From a virus, in the IMG/VR virus record IMGVR_UViG_3300007960_000027, positions 1 through 57,039 of that record: a DNA stretch of 57,039 nt. One strand, 5' to 3'. Every line of letters starts with the position of its first letter. The first letter of the stretch is position 1. The position numbers and the translations under genes are program-made. The notes under the pieces were generated by a model. The model was not told the origin of the DNA and ran no database searches. It saw nothing but the letters and a program-made list of their open reading frames with translations. This document shows, piece by piece, positions 49,914-57,039 of the stretch.

Positions 49914-50822
49914 TTATGCAGCGCCCGGCGAACCATAGATGCCCAGCGGGTCCGAGACGCCGAAGCTATAACGCTCACGGGCCTTGTAGCGGACGTTGCC
50001 GGTGTCGAAGTCGCCGTCCATCGACGTTGCCATCGGCGTACGCACGAAGTGCTTCATACCGTTGGGGATGTCGGTGGTCAGGAACCAAGCATCGTTGTCG
50101 GTCAGGTAGTGGTTCACACGGTACCCTTCCGGAATCGACCCGTTCGACTTCAGAGCGTTCAGATCGTTGTCGGCGGTGCCAACACGAAGCTCGGTCTGCA
50201 GCAAACGAGTTGCAACGAACATCAGCGCCGGAGGAACAATCAGCTTACGCGGACGTGCCGCGATCAGCAGGCCACGCTCGTCAGTGTACGCAGCGATGTC
50301 GATCACTGCCTGTTCGAGCGAGGTTTCGTTCAGGTCCGAAGCTACCGTCGGGCGGTTCGAGTTGTTCGAACCGGTGACCGTCGGGTGGGAGGTCGAGAAC
50401 AGGGTAACGCCGTCGCCCGAGTTGAACGAGGTGAAACCGGTGTTCAGCAGCGAAGCTGCCTTGACCTGCTTGGTGTACGCCATGGCACGTGCAAGCGCCT
50501 TGGTGTAGCGGGCCGAGAGCGAATCGTACAGGTTGTCTTCCATCGCCTCTTCGGTGATGGAGAAACCCATAGCGACGGTCTCGTGGGTGTAACGAGCAGT
50601 GAACGCTTCCTGCGCGTTGTCGTAGGAGATCGCCTCACCTTCAGCCTTGGTCGGTGCAGCACCGAAGCCCGAAAGTTTGACTTCTTCTTCGAACGAACGC
50701 TCGGAGTTTTCAGTCTCGTAAATCTCAGCGTGCTCGCCTTCATAGGAGTCATACTCCATGCCGAAGAGCGCGTTGAGGCCGGGAAGCAGCTCTTTAAGGA
50801 GCTGGGCGCGTGAAATAGCCAT
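49914..50822 (-). CDS. Major capsid protein, 302 aa
   Basis: MAISRAQLLKELLPGLNALF, EHAEIYETENSERSFEEEVK, then ATRYTHETVAMGFSITEEAM-like text and the loop FSTSHPTVTGSNNSNRPTVA. HK97-fold capsid proteins of podoviruses have this order and length. Preceded by scaffold and structural genes and followed by a strong terminator. AAGGAG lies upstream. Confidence 0.85.
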   Translation of the reverse strand: MAISRAQLLKELLPGLNALFGMEYDSYEGEHAEIYETENSERSFEEEVKLSGFGAAPTKAEGEAISYDNAQEAFTARYTHETVAMGFSITEEAMEDNLYDSLSARYTKALARAMAYTKQVKAASLLNTGFTSFNSGDGVTLFSTSHPTVTGSNNSNRPTVASDLNETSLEQAVIDIAAYTDERGLLIAARPRKLIVPPALMFVATRLLQTELRVGTADNDLNALKSNGSIPEGYRVNHYLTDNDAWFLTTDIPNGMKHFVRTPMATSMDGDFDTGNVRYKARERYSFGVSDPLGIYGSPGAA

Positions 50823-50834
50823 CAGTCAGACTCC

Positions 50835-51431
50835 TTATGCTACGCCAAGACCGGCAGTATACGCATGCGACGACGGGTTGAACTTGACCAGTACGTCGGT
50901 GTACGCGTCACCGGCAGTCGATGTGGTGCTTTCCACAAAATCCACGACCTTGAAGGCAATGGTTGCAGTGGTTGCACCGGTTGCAACGTCAAGCGAAATG
51001 CCCGACACGCCGGTCGCCGTGGAACCTGCGGTCTGGTTGACCCCATAGTTCGAGTGGAGGCCAGCCTGCGCGATCGACGCATCCGCTTGGATCATGAACA
51101 ACGTGTCCGGATCGTCCACGACATACGCGACAGCGTCAGAAGCGACAGCGCCCGACGGCCAGTAGTTTTGGGTACGGAGACCCGAGACGGCGTCGGTGTA
51201 GGCGCAGCCCACAAAAACGCCCACTGTACCAGCGGGGAAGGCGTCGGCATTGGTGCCGACATTGGTCACCTTCGTGATGGTGCCGTCGGTGTGCACTTGC
51301 ACAACGTCACCGTTGAAGATGTTGGCTGCATAACCCGATGCAATCTTGATCTGCCGTGTCGAACCAGCGAAGGGGCGACCACCGATAAGATTGACCGGAC
51401 GCAGGCCGTAGGGAGCGGCAGTAGTAGCCAT
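50835..51431 (-). CDS. Head-associated structural protein, 198 aa
   Basis: TAAPYGLRPVNLIGGRPFAG, STRQIKIASGYAANIFNGDV, then beta-rich text. Resembles small head decoration or capsid-binding proteins found beside the major capsid gene in marine phages. Confidence 0.72.
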   Translation of the reverse strand: MATTAAPYGLRPVNLIGGRPFAGSTRQIKIASGYAANIFNGDVVQVHTDGTITKVTNVGTNADAFPAGTVGVFVGCAYTDAVSGLRTQNYWPSGAVASDAVAYVVDDPDTLFMIQADASIAQAGLHSNYGVNQTAGSTATGVSGISLDVATGATTATIAFKVVDFVESTTSTAGDAYTDVLVKFNPSSHAYTAGLGVA

Positions 51432-51460
51432 CTTACTCTCCTTGTTGCGTCAAATGGCAA

Positions 51461-51904
51461 TTACTTGCCAAAACTAGTCCGCGATGATCGCTCCGGTTTA
51501 AGAACGGGCATGCGCGGATCAGACTCGCGAAGGTAGTTACGATCCACAGAATCCATCTGCTGCTTGGCTTTTTGAGCCATTTGATCGTTTCTGTCCTCCA
51601 CGATTTCGGTCGGGATAGAACACAGAAGCAGACCGCCGACTTCGATGTTGCCTTTGAAACGTGAATCCACGTCCGACATCACCATGAGTTCCGGATGGTC
51701 CTCGGCTTTGACTGGCGTGTAGCCCTCACGGAAGCGCATGGACACATTTCGGTTATCTGCCTCACCAAGCGTCGAGGTGCGAATCCAACGGAAGCTCATA
51801 CCGTCCTTGGGTTCGGGGGTGGGCAGGGCCGAGGGTTGTTGCCATGTCCGCTTACGTTCACCCGCGTCACGGGTTTCAGCTGTGCGTGGGGTCCGGTCAG
51901 CCAT
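51461..51904 (-). CDS. Hypothetical head-region protein, 147 aa
   Basis: Begins MADRTPRTAETRDAGERKRT, then MSFRWIRTSTLGEADNRNVS, FREGYTPVKAEDHPELMVMS and a helical C-terminus. Widely seen in the head cluster of aquatic podoviruses as far as I know; function unknown. Eight-base overlap with the scaffold gene. Confidence 0.7.
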   Translation of the reverse strand: MADRTPRTAETRDAGERKRTWQQPSALPTPEPKDGMSFRWIRTSTLGEADNRNVSMRFREGYTPVKAEDHPELMVMSDVDSRFKGNIEVGGLLLCSIPTEIVEDRNDQMAQKAKQQMDSVDRNYLRESDPRMPVLKPERSSRTSFGK

Positions 51905-52823
51905 TTCTCTGGTCCTTCAGTAGTTGCGCCGCATACTGTTCAGGTTTCAACCCAAGGCGCTTGGCGAGAGCAACCTGAGTGGAGGTCAGTTTGACTTTGC
52001 GTGGGTTTTTTGCGCTGCGAACAGCAGGGGCCACCACGTTGGCCGTTTTCCGAGGAGCAACGTCAACCTCTTCCGTTGCACCGCCGAAGCGTTCGGGGAA
52101 GCGCTTGCGCATTCCCTCGTTAATCTTAGCATAATACGTATCGGTGTTTGGATCAACACCGCTGCGTACCAACCGTTCGTGAAGCCCGTAGGCTGCGCCG
52201 GTCATCTCTTCATCCTTGCCAAACCAGTCGTTGTCCAGCAGCCATGCACGCTGCCGGTCATCTAGCTGTGGGGCCTGCGGATGCGCCTGCTGGTACTGCT
52301 GATACGCCCGCTGCAGCTGCTCAGGGCTGTACTGGGGCTGGACAGGTTGGGGTCGCCAGCTTTGCGCTCGGGAGAGACTGTTCTGGGCCTCGACGAGGCG
52401 CTGCTGGGCCTCAACAAGGCCGTCGGCATCCCCCGCCTCGTACGCCAGTTTGTAGTCACGCTTTGCCCGGTCTATTTCGGACTGGTAGCGGGCCTTCGCA
52501 CTCTCAACAACACTGGACTGCCCCTTGGAAAGCCGCTCACTGAGCTGCTGGTTCTCTGCGGCAGCGCGCTGTGCGTACTGGATGGCCTCTTCACGCAGGC
52601 GAATGGCTTCTTGCTTCTGGCGTTCGGCCTCGTGGTACTCGAACTTCAGCTGCTTGATGCGCTTCTGCACAGACTCGCTGTACTTCTCGACTTCATCGTC
52701 GTCAGGGAGGTCTGCTTTGTGGTCCTCCGAGAGACGTGGTTTCTCGTCGGCCGGGACGTCATCCACGACTTCCAGTTCGAAGTCGTCGTCCTCGCGGTCA
52801 ATCTGGTCGGTTTGTTCGTTCAT
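51897..52823 (-). CDS. Capsid assembly scaffolding-like protein, 308 aa
   Basis: Acidic N-terminus (1-50), long coiled coil (about 50-160, RIKQLKFEYHEAERQKQEAI), Gln/Pro-rich hinge (QPVQPQYSPEQLQRAYQQYQ), then a basic C-terminal helix-turn-helix (KVKLTSTQVALAKRLGLKPE). This is the layout of phage scaffolds that bind the capsid by the basic end. Confidence 0.78.
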   Translation of the reverse strand: MNEQTDQIDREDDDFELEVVDDVPADEKPRLSEDHKADLPDDDEVEKYSESVQKRIKQLKFEYHEAERQKQEAIRLREEAIQYAQRAAAENQQLSERLSKGQSSVVESAKARYQSEIDRAKRDYKLAYEAGDADGLVEAQQRLVEAQNSLSRAQSWRPQPVQPQYSPEQLQRAYQQYQQAHPQAPQLDDRQRAWLLDNDWFGKDEEMTGAAYGLHERLVRSGVDPNTDTYYAKINEGMRKRFPERFGGATEEVDVAPRKTANVVAPAVRSAKNPRKVKLTSTQVALAKRLGLKPEQYAAQLLKDQRNG

Positions 52824-52826
52824 GGT

Positions 52827-53192
52827 TTATGCCCTCGTGTAGCCGCGAGGGTCGTCAACGACGGCCTCCACGGTGTCGTCGTTGATAAGGCGGAACTCTT
52901 TTCCACCTACCTTGAATCGGGTTCCGGAGTAGGAGCGGAAGATCACGAAATCTCCCTCCTTACACCACGGCCCGTTCGGAAAGCGATCGTGGTCTGCGTA
53001 CGCCTCACTACCGGCTTTCACAACGAAGCCAATGATCGACGCGGTAGACTCCGCAGCTTTCAACTTGTCGGGCATATAAACGCCGCCTTCGGTCTTCTCG
53101 TCGACCTCCAGTATGGCGATCAGAAGCCGATACCCTTTGGGTTCCGGCAGTTTGTGAACGAGTTTCTCGTCCACCGCAGTGGGTGTATACAT
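52827..53192 (-). CDS. GroES-like co-chaperonin, 121 aa
   Basis: KGYRLLIAILEVDEKTEGGV shows the beta core and mobile loop (GG at 36-37), then KLKAAESTASIIGFVVKAGS, KEGDFVIFRSYSGTRFKVGG and a C-terminal EFRLINDDTVEAVVDDP. The order matches GroES from start to end with a short insert. It probably caps host GroEL to fold the capsid protein, as phage T4 gp31 and RB49 CocO do. Placed between scaffold and portal. Confidence 0.83.
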   Translation of the reverse strand: MYTPTAVDEKLVHKLPEPKGYRLLIAILEVDEKTEGGVYMPDKLKAAESTASIIGFVVKAGSEAYADHDRFPNGPWCKEGDFVIFRSYSGTRFKVGGKEFRLINDDTVEAVVDDPRGYTRA

Positions 53193-53233
53193 GCTTCCCT
53201 CTGTTCGCAGTGATTAAGGCTCACCGTTGCCTG

Positions 53234-53267
53234 CCCCGGCCCATCCGGGGTCGCCTCCGTTAGGAGG
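53234..53267. other. Two small hairpins after the 60-aa gene
   Basis: CCCCGG (53234-53239), loop CCCAT, CCGGGG (53245-53250); then CCTCC (53254-53258), loop GTTA, GGAGG (53263-53267). Located between the small gene and the GroES-like gene. No T-run; perhaps an mRNA stability element. Confidence 0.4.
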
Positions 53268-53442
53268 ATACGTGCCGCTCAACCAACTCGCGGAGATCGT
53301 CCTCAACCACGTTGAACGCTTCTAAGCGCCCGACGATCCGCTGGTATCCGTCGTAGTCTTTAACGGACCCAGCGGCGAGGTATTCTTTAAGTTGCTCGCG
53401 GTATTCAGCTACCTTCTTTAGAAGGAGTTGTAGTTCGTCCAA
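53260..53442 (-). CDS. Small helical protein after the portal, 60 aa
   Basis: MDELQLLLKKVAEYREQLKE, then YDGYQRIVGRLEAFNVVEDD and LRELVERH. Fully helical. Overlaps the portal end by 38 bases. Common portal-linked small gene of unknown role. Confidence 0.72.
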   Translation of the reverse strand: MDELQLLLKKVAEYREQLKEYLAAGSVKDYDGYQRIVGRLEAFNVVEDDLRELVERHVSS

Positions 53443-55936
53443 GGTCTGCTCCCTTCGCCATTTCAGACGCGATCTTCACGCCCAATTTCGCGCCTTCTGT
53501 CTTCTCCTTGCGGGCACTGGCGTCTAGCTGCGTGGCCATTCGCGCACTGATGTTTGCCGCATCCCGCTGCATATCGGCGTCGAGTCGTTCTTGCTGCAGG
53601 GCCAGATTTCCGGTCCTGGAGGCCGCGTCCAACTTGAAGCGTTCGACTTCAAGCAGGGCTTCGTGCCGCGCCCGGTCTTCCTTCAACTGGACCTCGCGTG
53701 CTTTCAGCTCCAGCTCCGCCTTCTGAATCTGGGTAAGCGGATCGTTCGCCTGCTGCTGCGCCTGCTGCTGCGCCTGCTGCGCTTGGTTGCCCTTCAGGAG
53801 CTTGTCCGCGGCCTGCGCGGCCATGCGTGACACTTCCCGTTCCACGTCCTCGGGCAGCGGAGCCTCCGGGTCAGGCAGCTCCACACCAAGTCGCAGCTGG
53901 ATGTCCACACGATACTGCATGGCGATATGTTCGGTCATGTGCGCCGACAGGGCGTTCATAATTGCGGACGCGAACGGCGACTGCCCGACCATCTGTTGAA
54001 TCTTCGGGTCTTGCGCCATCGCCATGTGCACTTGGATGTGTGCTTCGTGGTCCTGATAGGCGAACGCTTTGACCGGCTCCTGCTTGAGCATCGCCATGTT
54101 TTCAGTGACCGGATCAGCGGGCTTGATGTCGTCCGGCAGCTTGATGATGTCGTCGGCGTCCTGAATGCCCAGTACCTCCAGCATCTGTCGGTGCAGCTTG
54201 CCCATGTCGTAGAGCTGCGGAGCCTGTTGTGCCAGCTGCAGTGCAGACTGATACTGTACAACCCGCTGGGCCATTGTTGCTGCGTTCGGGTCAGACACCG
54301 GGATCACGTCTACGCGACCGTCAAAGTCCTCGGTGCGGCTGAACGATTCCCCGTCTTCGTCGTCCATGTAGGCGTACTGGTCGGGCATGTAGTCATGGAT
54401 CACCCGCGCCAGCAGCCGAAGTTCGTTCTTCATGGATGCGTGCAGACGCGCCTGCACCCCGGACATGACCTTCAGAGACCGTTCAAGCAGGGCCAGCGTG
54501 GTGCCGACCGGAGCTTCCGGGTTCATGTTCCCGACCTGAATGTCCGCCACGGAACCGATCCGGCGGCCTTCTTCGACCACATTACCCAGTAGTTGGTACA
54601 AGACCCCCGACGGTTCCTTGTACGGAAGGAACGTAATGGAGTCGCGGATGGCCCCACCCGGAATGTCCACATCCCTGAACTCGCCCGGCATGATCGGCGT
54701 GTCGTCGCCACGAATGCGCATACCGCGGGCTTTGAGCCCCCCGGGCAGGTTGGACAGAGTGCCGGCGTCAATCAGCTGACGCATGATAGACGTCGCTGAC
54801 TTGGCCAGCCCGCCGATCAAGTGAATCAACCCCGTGCCGTAGAACCCAAGCCCCGGCAGATACTTGTAGTGCACGAAGTGCATGAGTTTCTTTTTCTTCG
54901 GGTCGCCCTCGTCATAGTTACGACGAATTGACAACACCGTCCGCGACGATTTGTCGATAGTGATAACGTATGGCCGCGCGATGCCGTCAGGATCGTCGAA
55001 CTCCTCCGGCATGTTCATATCCACATGCATTTCGAGCAGCGTGTAACGGTCATCATCATCCAGCGTGGCGGACTCGCCGTCGAGGTCGTTGTACTTCTCT
55101 TGGATGTCCGAAAGGTCCGCGGCGGGGGCGGGCAGCTCTACGTCGCGGTAAAACCCACTGACTTGCAGGCGCAGAATCTCGTTGGCATCCTTTTTCATGA
55201 CGTGCGTGTAGCGCGGGCAGGTTTGTAGGTCCGACGCTCCGTACGACACCACGAAGTCCTCTACGGGTACGAACATGGACACGGGGCGCTCGCGAATCGG
55301 ATCGTAGTAGACCTTCTTGAACGCAGACCCGGCCAGCGGGAGGCGGAACAACATCTGCTCCATCTCGTCCCGGTACTCAGTCATCTCTTCGGTCAGCTGG
55401 TAGTTCAACTCGTTCTGCACGCGCTCGGCCTGCTTGAACTTTTCAGGCGTGAGCCTCCCGAGAATCTTGGACTTCGCAGGCCCAGACGCCGGAAAAATCT
55501 CGCCCATGGCCTGTGCTTGAAACCGCACGACCGCCTCGGTGAGCAGTGGGTGGAACACCCCTGACGCGCCCTGCCACGGCTGACTGCGGTCTTCGACCTT
55601 GAAGCCCAGCAGGTCCAGACCCTGCATGTATGCAGCTGCCCAGTCCTTTCGCGACCGGCGGTCCGCTTCGAACTCCTGCACCAGCTCACTGGCCATGGAG
55701 TCCAGTACATCCTCGTCGATGAAGTCCGCGAGGTTGGCGTTGTGGTCCGGCCCAACGAGGTCGTCTGTAATGCCTCCGGTAAAGTCCAGAATCATACCGC
55801 CGTCGTCAGTCTCAATAGAGATCGCGTCCGGATTGATGATCTCCAGTTCGAGATCATCGTCTTCCAGCTCCATATCCTCGCCGTCAATGACGTCCTGCGG
55901 GATATTGAACGGGGTCTGTGCTTTTTCGATGGCCAT
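53405..55936 (-). CDS. Portal protein, 843 aa
   Basis: Acidic N-terminus (1-60), then the portal core: DWAAAYMQGLDLLGFKVEDR, QPWQGASGVFHPLLTEAVVR, LFRLPLAGSAFKKVYYDPIR and VPVEDFVVSYGASDLQTCPR. A long Gln-rich helix (AQQAQQQAQQQANDPLTQIQ) stands in the C-terminal part. Size and order are right for podovirus portals. It forms the DNA entry ring and docks the terminase, whose gene is not in this window. Confidence 0.88.
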   Translation of the reverse strand: MAIEKAQTPFNIPQDVIDGEDMELEDDDLELEIINPDAISIETDDGGMILDFTGGITDDLVGPDHNANLADFIDEDVLDSMASELVQEFEADRRSRKDWAAAYMQGLDLLGFKVEDRSQPWQGASGVFHPLLTEAVVRFQAQAMGEIFPASGPAKSKILGRLTPEKFKQAERVQNELNYQLTEEMTEYRDEMEQMLFRLPLAGSAFKKVYYDPIRERPVSMFVPVEDFVVSYGASDLQTCPRYTHVMKKDANEILRLQVSGFYRDVELPAPAADLSDIQEKYNDLDGESATLDDDDRYTLLEMHVDMNMPEEFDDPDGIARPYVITIDKSSRTVLSIRRNYDEGDPKKKKLMHFVHYKYLPGLGFYGTGLIHLIGGLAKSATSIMRQLIDAGTLSNLPGGLKARGMRIRGDDTPIMPGEFRDVDIPGGAIRDSITFLPYKEPSGVLYQLLGNVVEEGRRIGSVADIQVGNMNPEAPVGTTLALLERSLKVMSGVQARLHASMKNELRLLARVIHDYMPDQYAYMDDEDGESFSRTEDFDGRVDVIPVSDPNAATMAQRVVQYQSALQLAQQAPQLYDMGKLHRQMLEVLGIQDADDIIKLPDDIKPADPVTENMAMLKQEPVKAFAYQDHEAHIQVHMAMAQDPKIQQMVGQSPFASAIMNALSAHMTEHIAMQYRVDIQLRLGVELPDPEAPLPEDVEREVSRMAAQAADKLLKGNQAQQAQQQAQQQANDPLTQIQKAELELKAREVQLKEDRARHEALLEVERFKLDAASRTGNLALQQERLDADMQRDAANISARMATQLDASARKEKTEGAKLGVKIASEMAKGADLGRTTTPSKEGS

Positions 55937-55945
55937 GATGGCTCC

Positions 55946-56713
55946 TTAATACATCCTGCCTTTGCCACCCATGCCGCCCATCTGCTGGGGCATGGGGCGT
56001 GGCCCAGCGCCGCCTTTGCCACCCCGACCGGTCATCTGCGGGCCGGTATACATGCTTATCTGCGGAGACGGCGTGCCGTAGTTTGAGTACGCCACCGTGG
56101 GTGGGGTGGCTGGGTTCATGTACCCATAGCTTTCGTTGCCCATCTGCTGGGGCATGGGGCGTGGGCCAGCGCCACCTTTGCCGCCGTAGCCACCCATGCC
56201 GCCGTAGCCACCCATGCCGCCCATCTGCTGGGGCATGGGGCGTGGGCCAGCACCACCTTTGCCGCCGTAGCCACCCATGCCGCCGTAGCCGCCCATGCCG
56301 CCCATCTGCTGGGGCATGGGGCGTGGGCCAGCGCCACCTTTGCCACCCATGCCGCCCATCGGCGGGGTCATCTGCTGGGGCATAGGGCGTGGGCCAGCAC
56401 CACCTTTGCCACCCATGCCGCCCATCTGCTGCGCAGGTGATGCCTGCAGCAGCGACTGCAACTGAGCCTGCCTCTGTGGACTCATCGGGTTCTGCAGAGC
56501 GTTACTCAGGCGTTCTTGCTGTGCCTGAAACGGGTCCTGCGGGGACGTAGGGCGTGGGGCCTGCTGGGACGTAGGACGTGGGGCCTGCAGCTGCGTGAAT
56601 AGTGGAGCCTGCTGCGCAGGGCGACTCCCGGCCGGGGTGATATTAAACTTCTCGTTATACCAGCGTGTTGCGGCCGCTTGTTGTTCTGGCGAAGCGTCGG
56701 GGTTAAGCCTCAT
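55946..56713 (-). CDS. Gly/Met/Pro-rich repeat protein, 255 aa
   Basis: N-terminal 30 residues look like a normal small domain (LNPDASPEQQAAATRWYNEK), then Gln/Pro text and about six repeats of GGKGGAGPRPMPQQMGGMGG. The ending is GGMGGKGRMY. Low complexity. Perhaps a capsid-bound or disordered phage protein; no family recognised. Its start overlaps the stop of the next gene (ATGA). Confidence 0.65.
   Translation of the reverse strand: MRLNPDASPEQQAAATRWYNEKFNITPAGSRPAQQAPLFTQLQAPRPTSQQAPRPTSPQDPFQAQQERLSNALQNPMSPQRQAQLQSLLQASPAQQMGGMGGKGGAGPRPMPQQMTPPMGGMGGKGGAGPRPMPQQMGGMGGYGGMGGYGGKGGAGPRPMPQQMGGMGGYGGMGGYGGKGGAGPRPMPQQMGNESYGYMNPATPPTVAYSNYGTPSPQISMYTGPQMTGRGGKGGAGPRPMPQQMGGMGGKGRMY
56001..56425. 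repeat. GC-rich tandem repeats in the Gly/Met/Pro gene
   Basis: Units of about 48-63 bp (ATCTGCTGGGGCATGGGGCG and CACCTTTGCCGCCGTAGCCA are parts of the unit) repeat several times. Prone to slippage or recombination. Confidence 0.75.
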
Positions 56714-57039
56714 CGTGGCATTCCTTTCGTAGAGCGGTAACTGGACCCGAACGGACTGCTAGGTCCTGTTGGTGTGGATATGGGGCGCGGTCCAGCGCCG
56801 CCTTTGCCACCGTAGGAAGACTTGCTGCTCGCGATAGGTGCCGGACGCGGTCCGGCCGTCCCGTAGCGGACTTCACCTCCACCTTTGCCACTGTTCGTAG
56901 CGGGCGCGGGCGGGGGCGCGGGTCGCGGTCCGGCCGTCCCGTAGCGGACTTCACCTCCACCTTTGCCGCCGTAGGGGGAGCCGCCGTAGGGGGAGCCGCC
57001 GTAGGGGGAGCCGCCGTAGGGGGAGCCGCCGTAGGGGGA
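56710..57039 (-). CDS. Gly-rich repeat protein, partial (C-terminal 109 aa)
   Basis: No stop in this frame from 57039 to the TGA at 56710-56712, so the gene continues to the right. The reading begins SPYGGSPYGG (four SPYGG units), then KGGGEVRYGTAGPRP twice and GGKGGAGPRPISTPTGPSSP. The motif GGKGGAGPRP is shared with the next gene, which supports this frame over another open frame at 56703-56960. Function unknown. Confidence 0.6.
   Translation of the reverse strand, partial: SPYGGSPYGGSPYGGSPYGGSPYGGKGGGEVRYGTAGPRPAPPPAPATNSGKGGGEVRYGTAGPRPAPIASSKSSYGGKGGAGPRPISTPTGPSSPFGSSYRSTKGMPR
56986..57039. repeat. 18-bp tandem repeat at the right edge
   Basis: GGGGGAGCCGCCGTA-type units repeat three or more times and run off the window. 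They encode the SPYGG units of the partial gene. Confidence 0.7.

Noticed and set aside
56703-56960. 85-aa frame starting with ATG at 56960 (-)
   Set aside because: The overlapping frame that is open to the window edge carries the GGKGGAGPRP motif shared with the neighbour and ends in an ATGA overlap, so it is the better coding frame.

Overview
The window looks like part of the genome of a tailed, short-tailed (podovirus-like) double-stranded DNA phage, probably infecting an aquatic alphaproteobacterium. The host guess is an inference from high-GC codon use and small proteins of types I associate with Rhodobacterales phages. The window is not a complete genome: it ends inside a Gly-rich gene just upstream of the portal gene, and I see no terminase, RNA polymerase or integrase. 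No tRNA, rRNA, IS element or CRISPR array was recognised.

There are two convergent halves. The left part (about 1 to 22.8 kb) reads on the + strand. It opens with about 1.48 kb of apparently non-coding DNA carrying direct repeats, iteron-like TGTTCCA/TGGAACA copies around an AT-rich core, and several perfect hairpins (candidate origin and/or early control region). From 68 to 8853 there are twelve copies of a 19-bp palindrome, GTTATACGNNNCGTATAAC, seven of them placed just before the Shine-Dalgarno of a gene or gene block. The genes they precede include a DUF3150-like protein, a MoxR-like AAA+ ATPase and a VWA protein with an HExxH motif. This set looks like a phage-borne MoxR/VWA remodelling module under one shared repeat element.

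From 8.9 to 22.8 kb, tightly overlapping genes encode a VRR-NUC nuclease, a MazZ-like (DUF5664) nucleotide pyrophosphohydrolase with an N-terminal helix-turn-helix, a candidate Acb2/Tad1-type cyclic-nucleotide sponge (anti-defence), twin Gly-rich proteins, a family A DNA polymerase with 3'-5' exonuclease, a Cas4/RecB-like nuclease, an SNF2-type helicase, an SSB-like protein and a large primase-helicase. A strong rho-independent terminator (22810-22843) closes this half.

The right part (57.0 down to 22.8 kb) reads on the - strand and holds virion and lysis genes in transcription order: Gly-rich proteins, portal, a small protein, a GroES-like co-chaperonin, scaffold, structural proteins and major capsid protein followed by a terminator; then head-tail adaptors, many small basic proteins, tail fibre and tail proteins; a lysis cassette (membrane proteins, T7-lysozyme-like amidase, nested spanins); and four large internal virion/ejection proteins ending with a 2453-residue protein that carries an HExxH metallopeptidase-like motif. 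All functions are assigned by reading motifs; no database search was possible.
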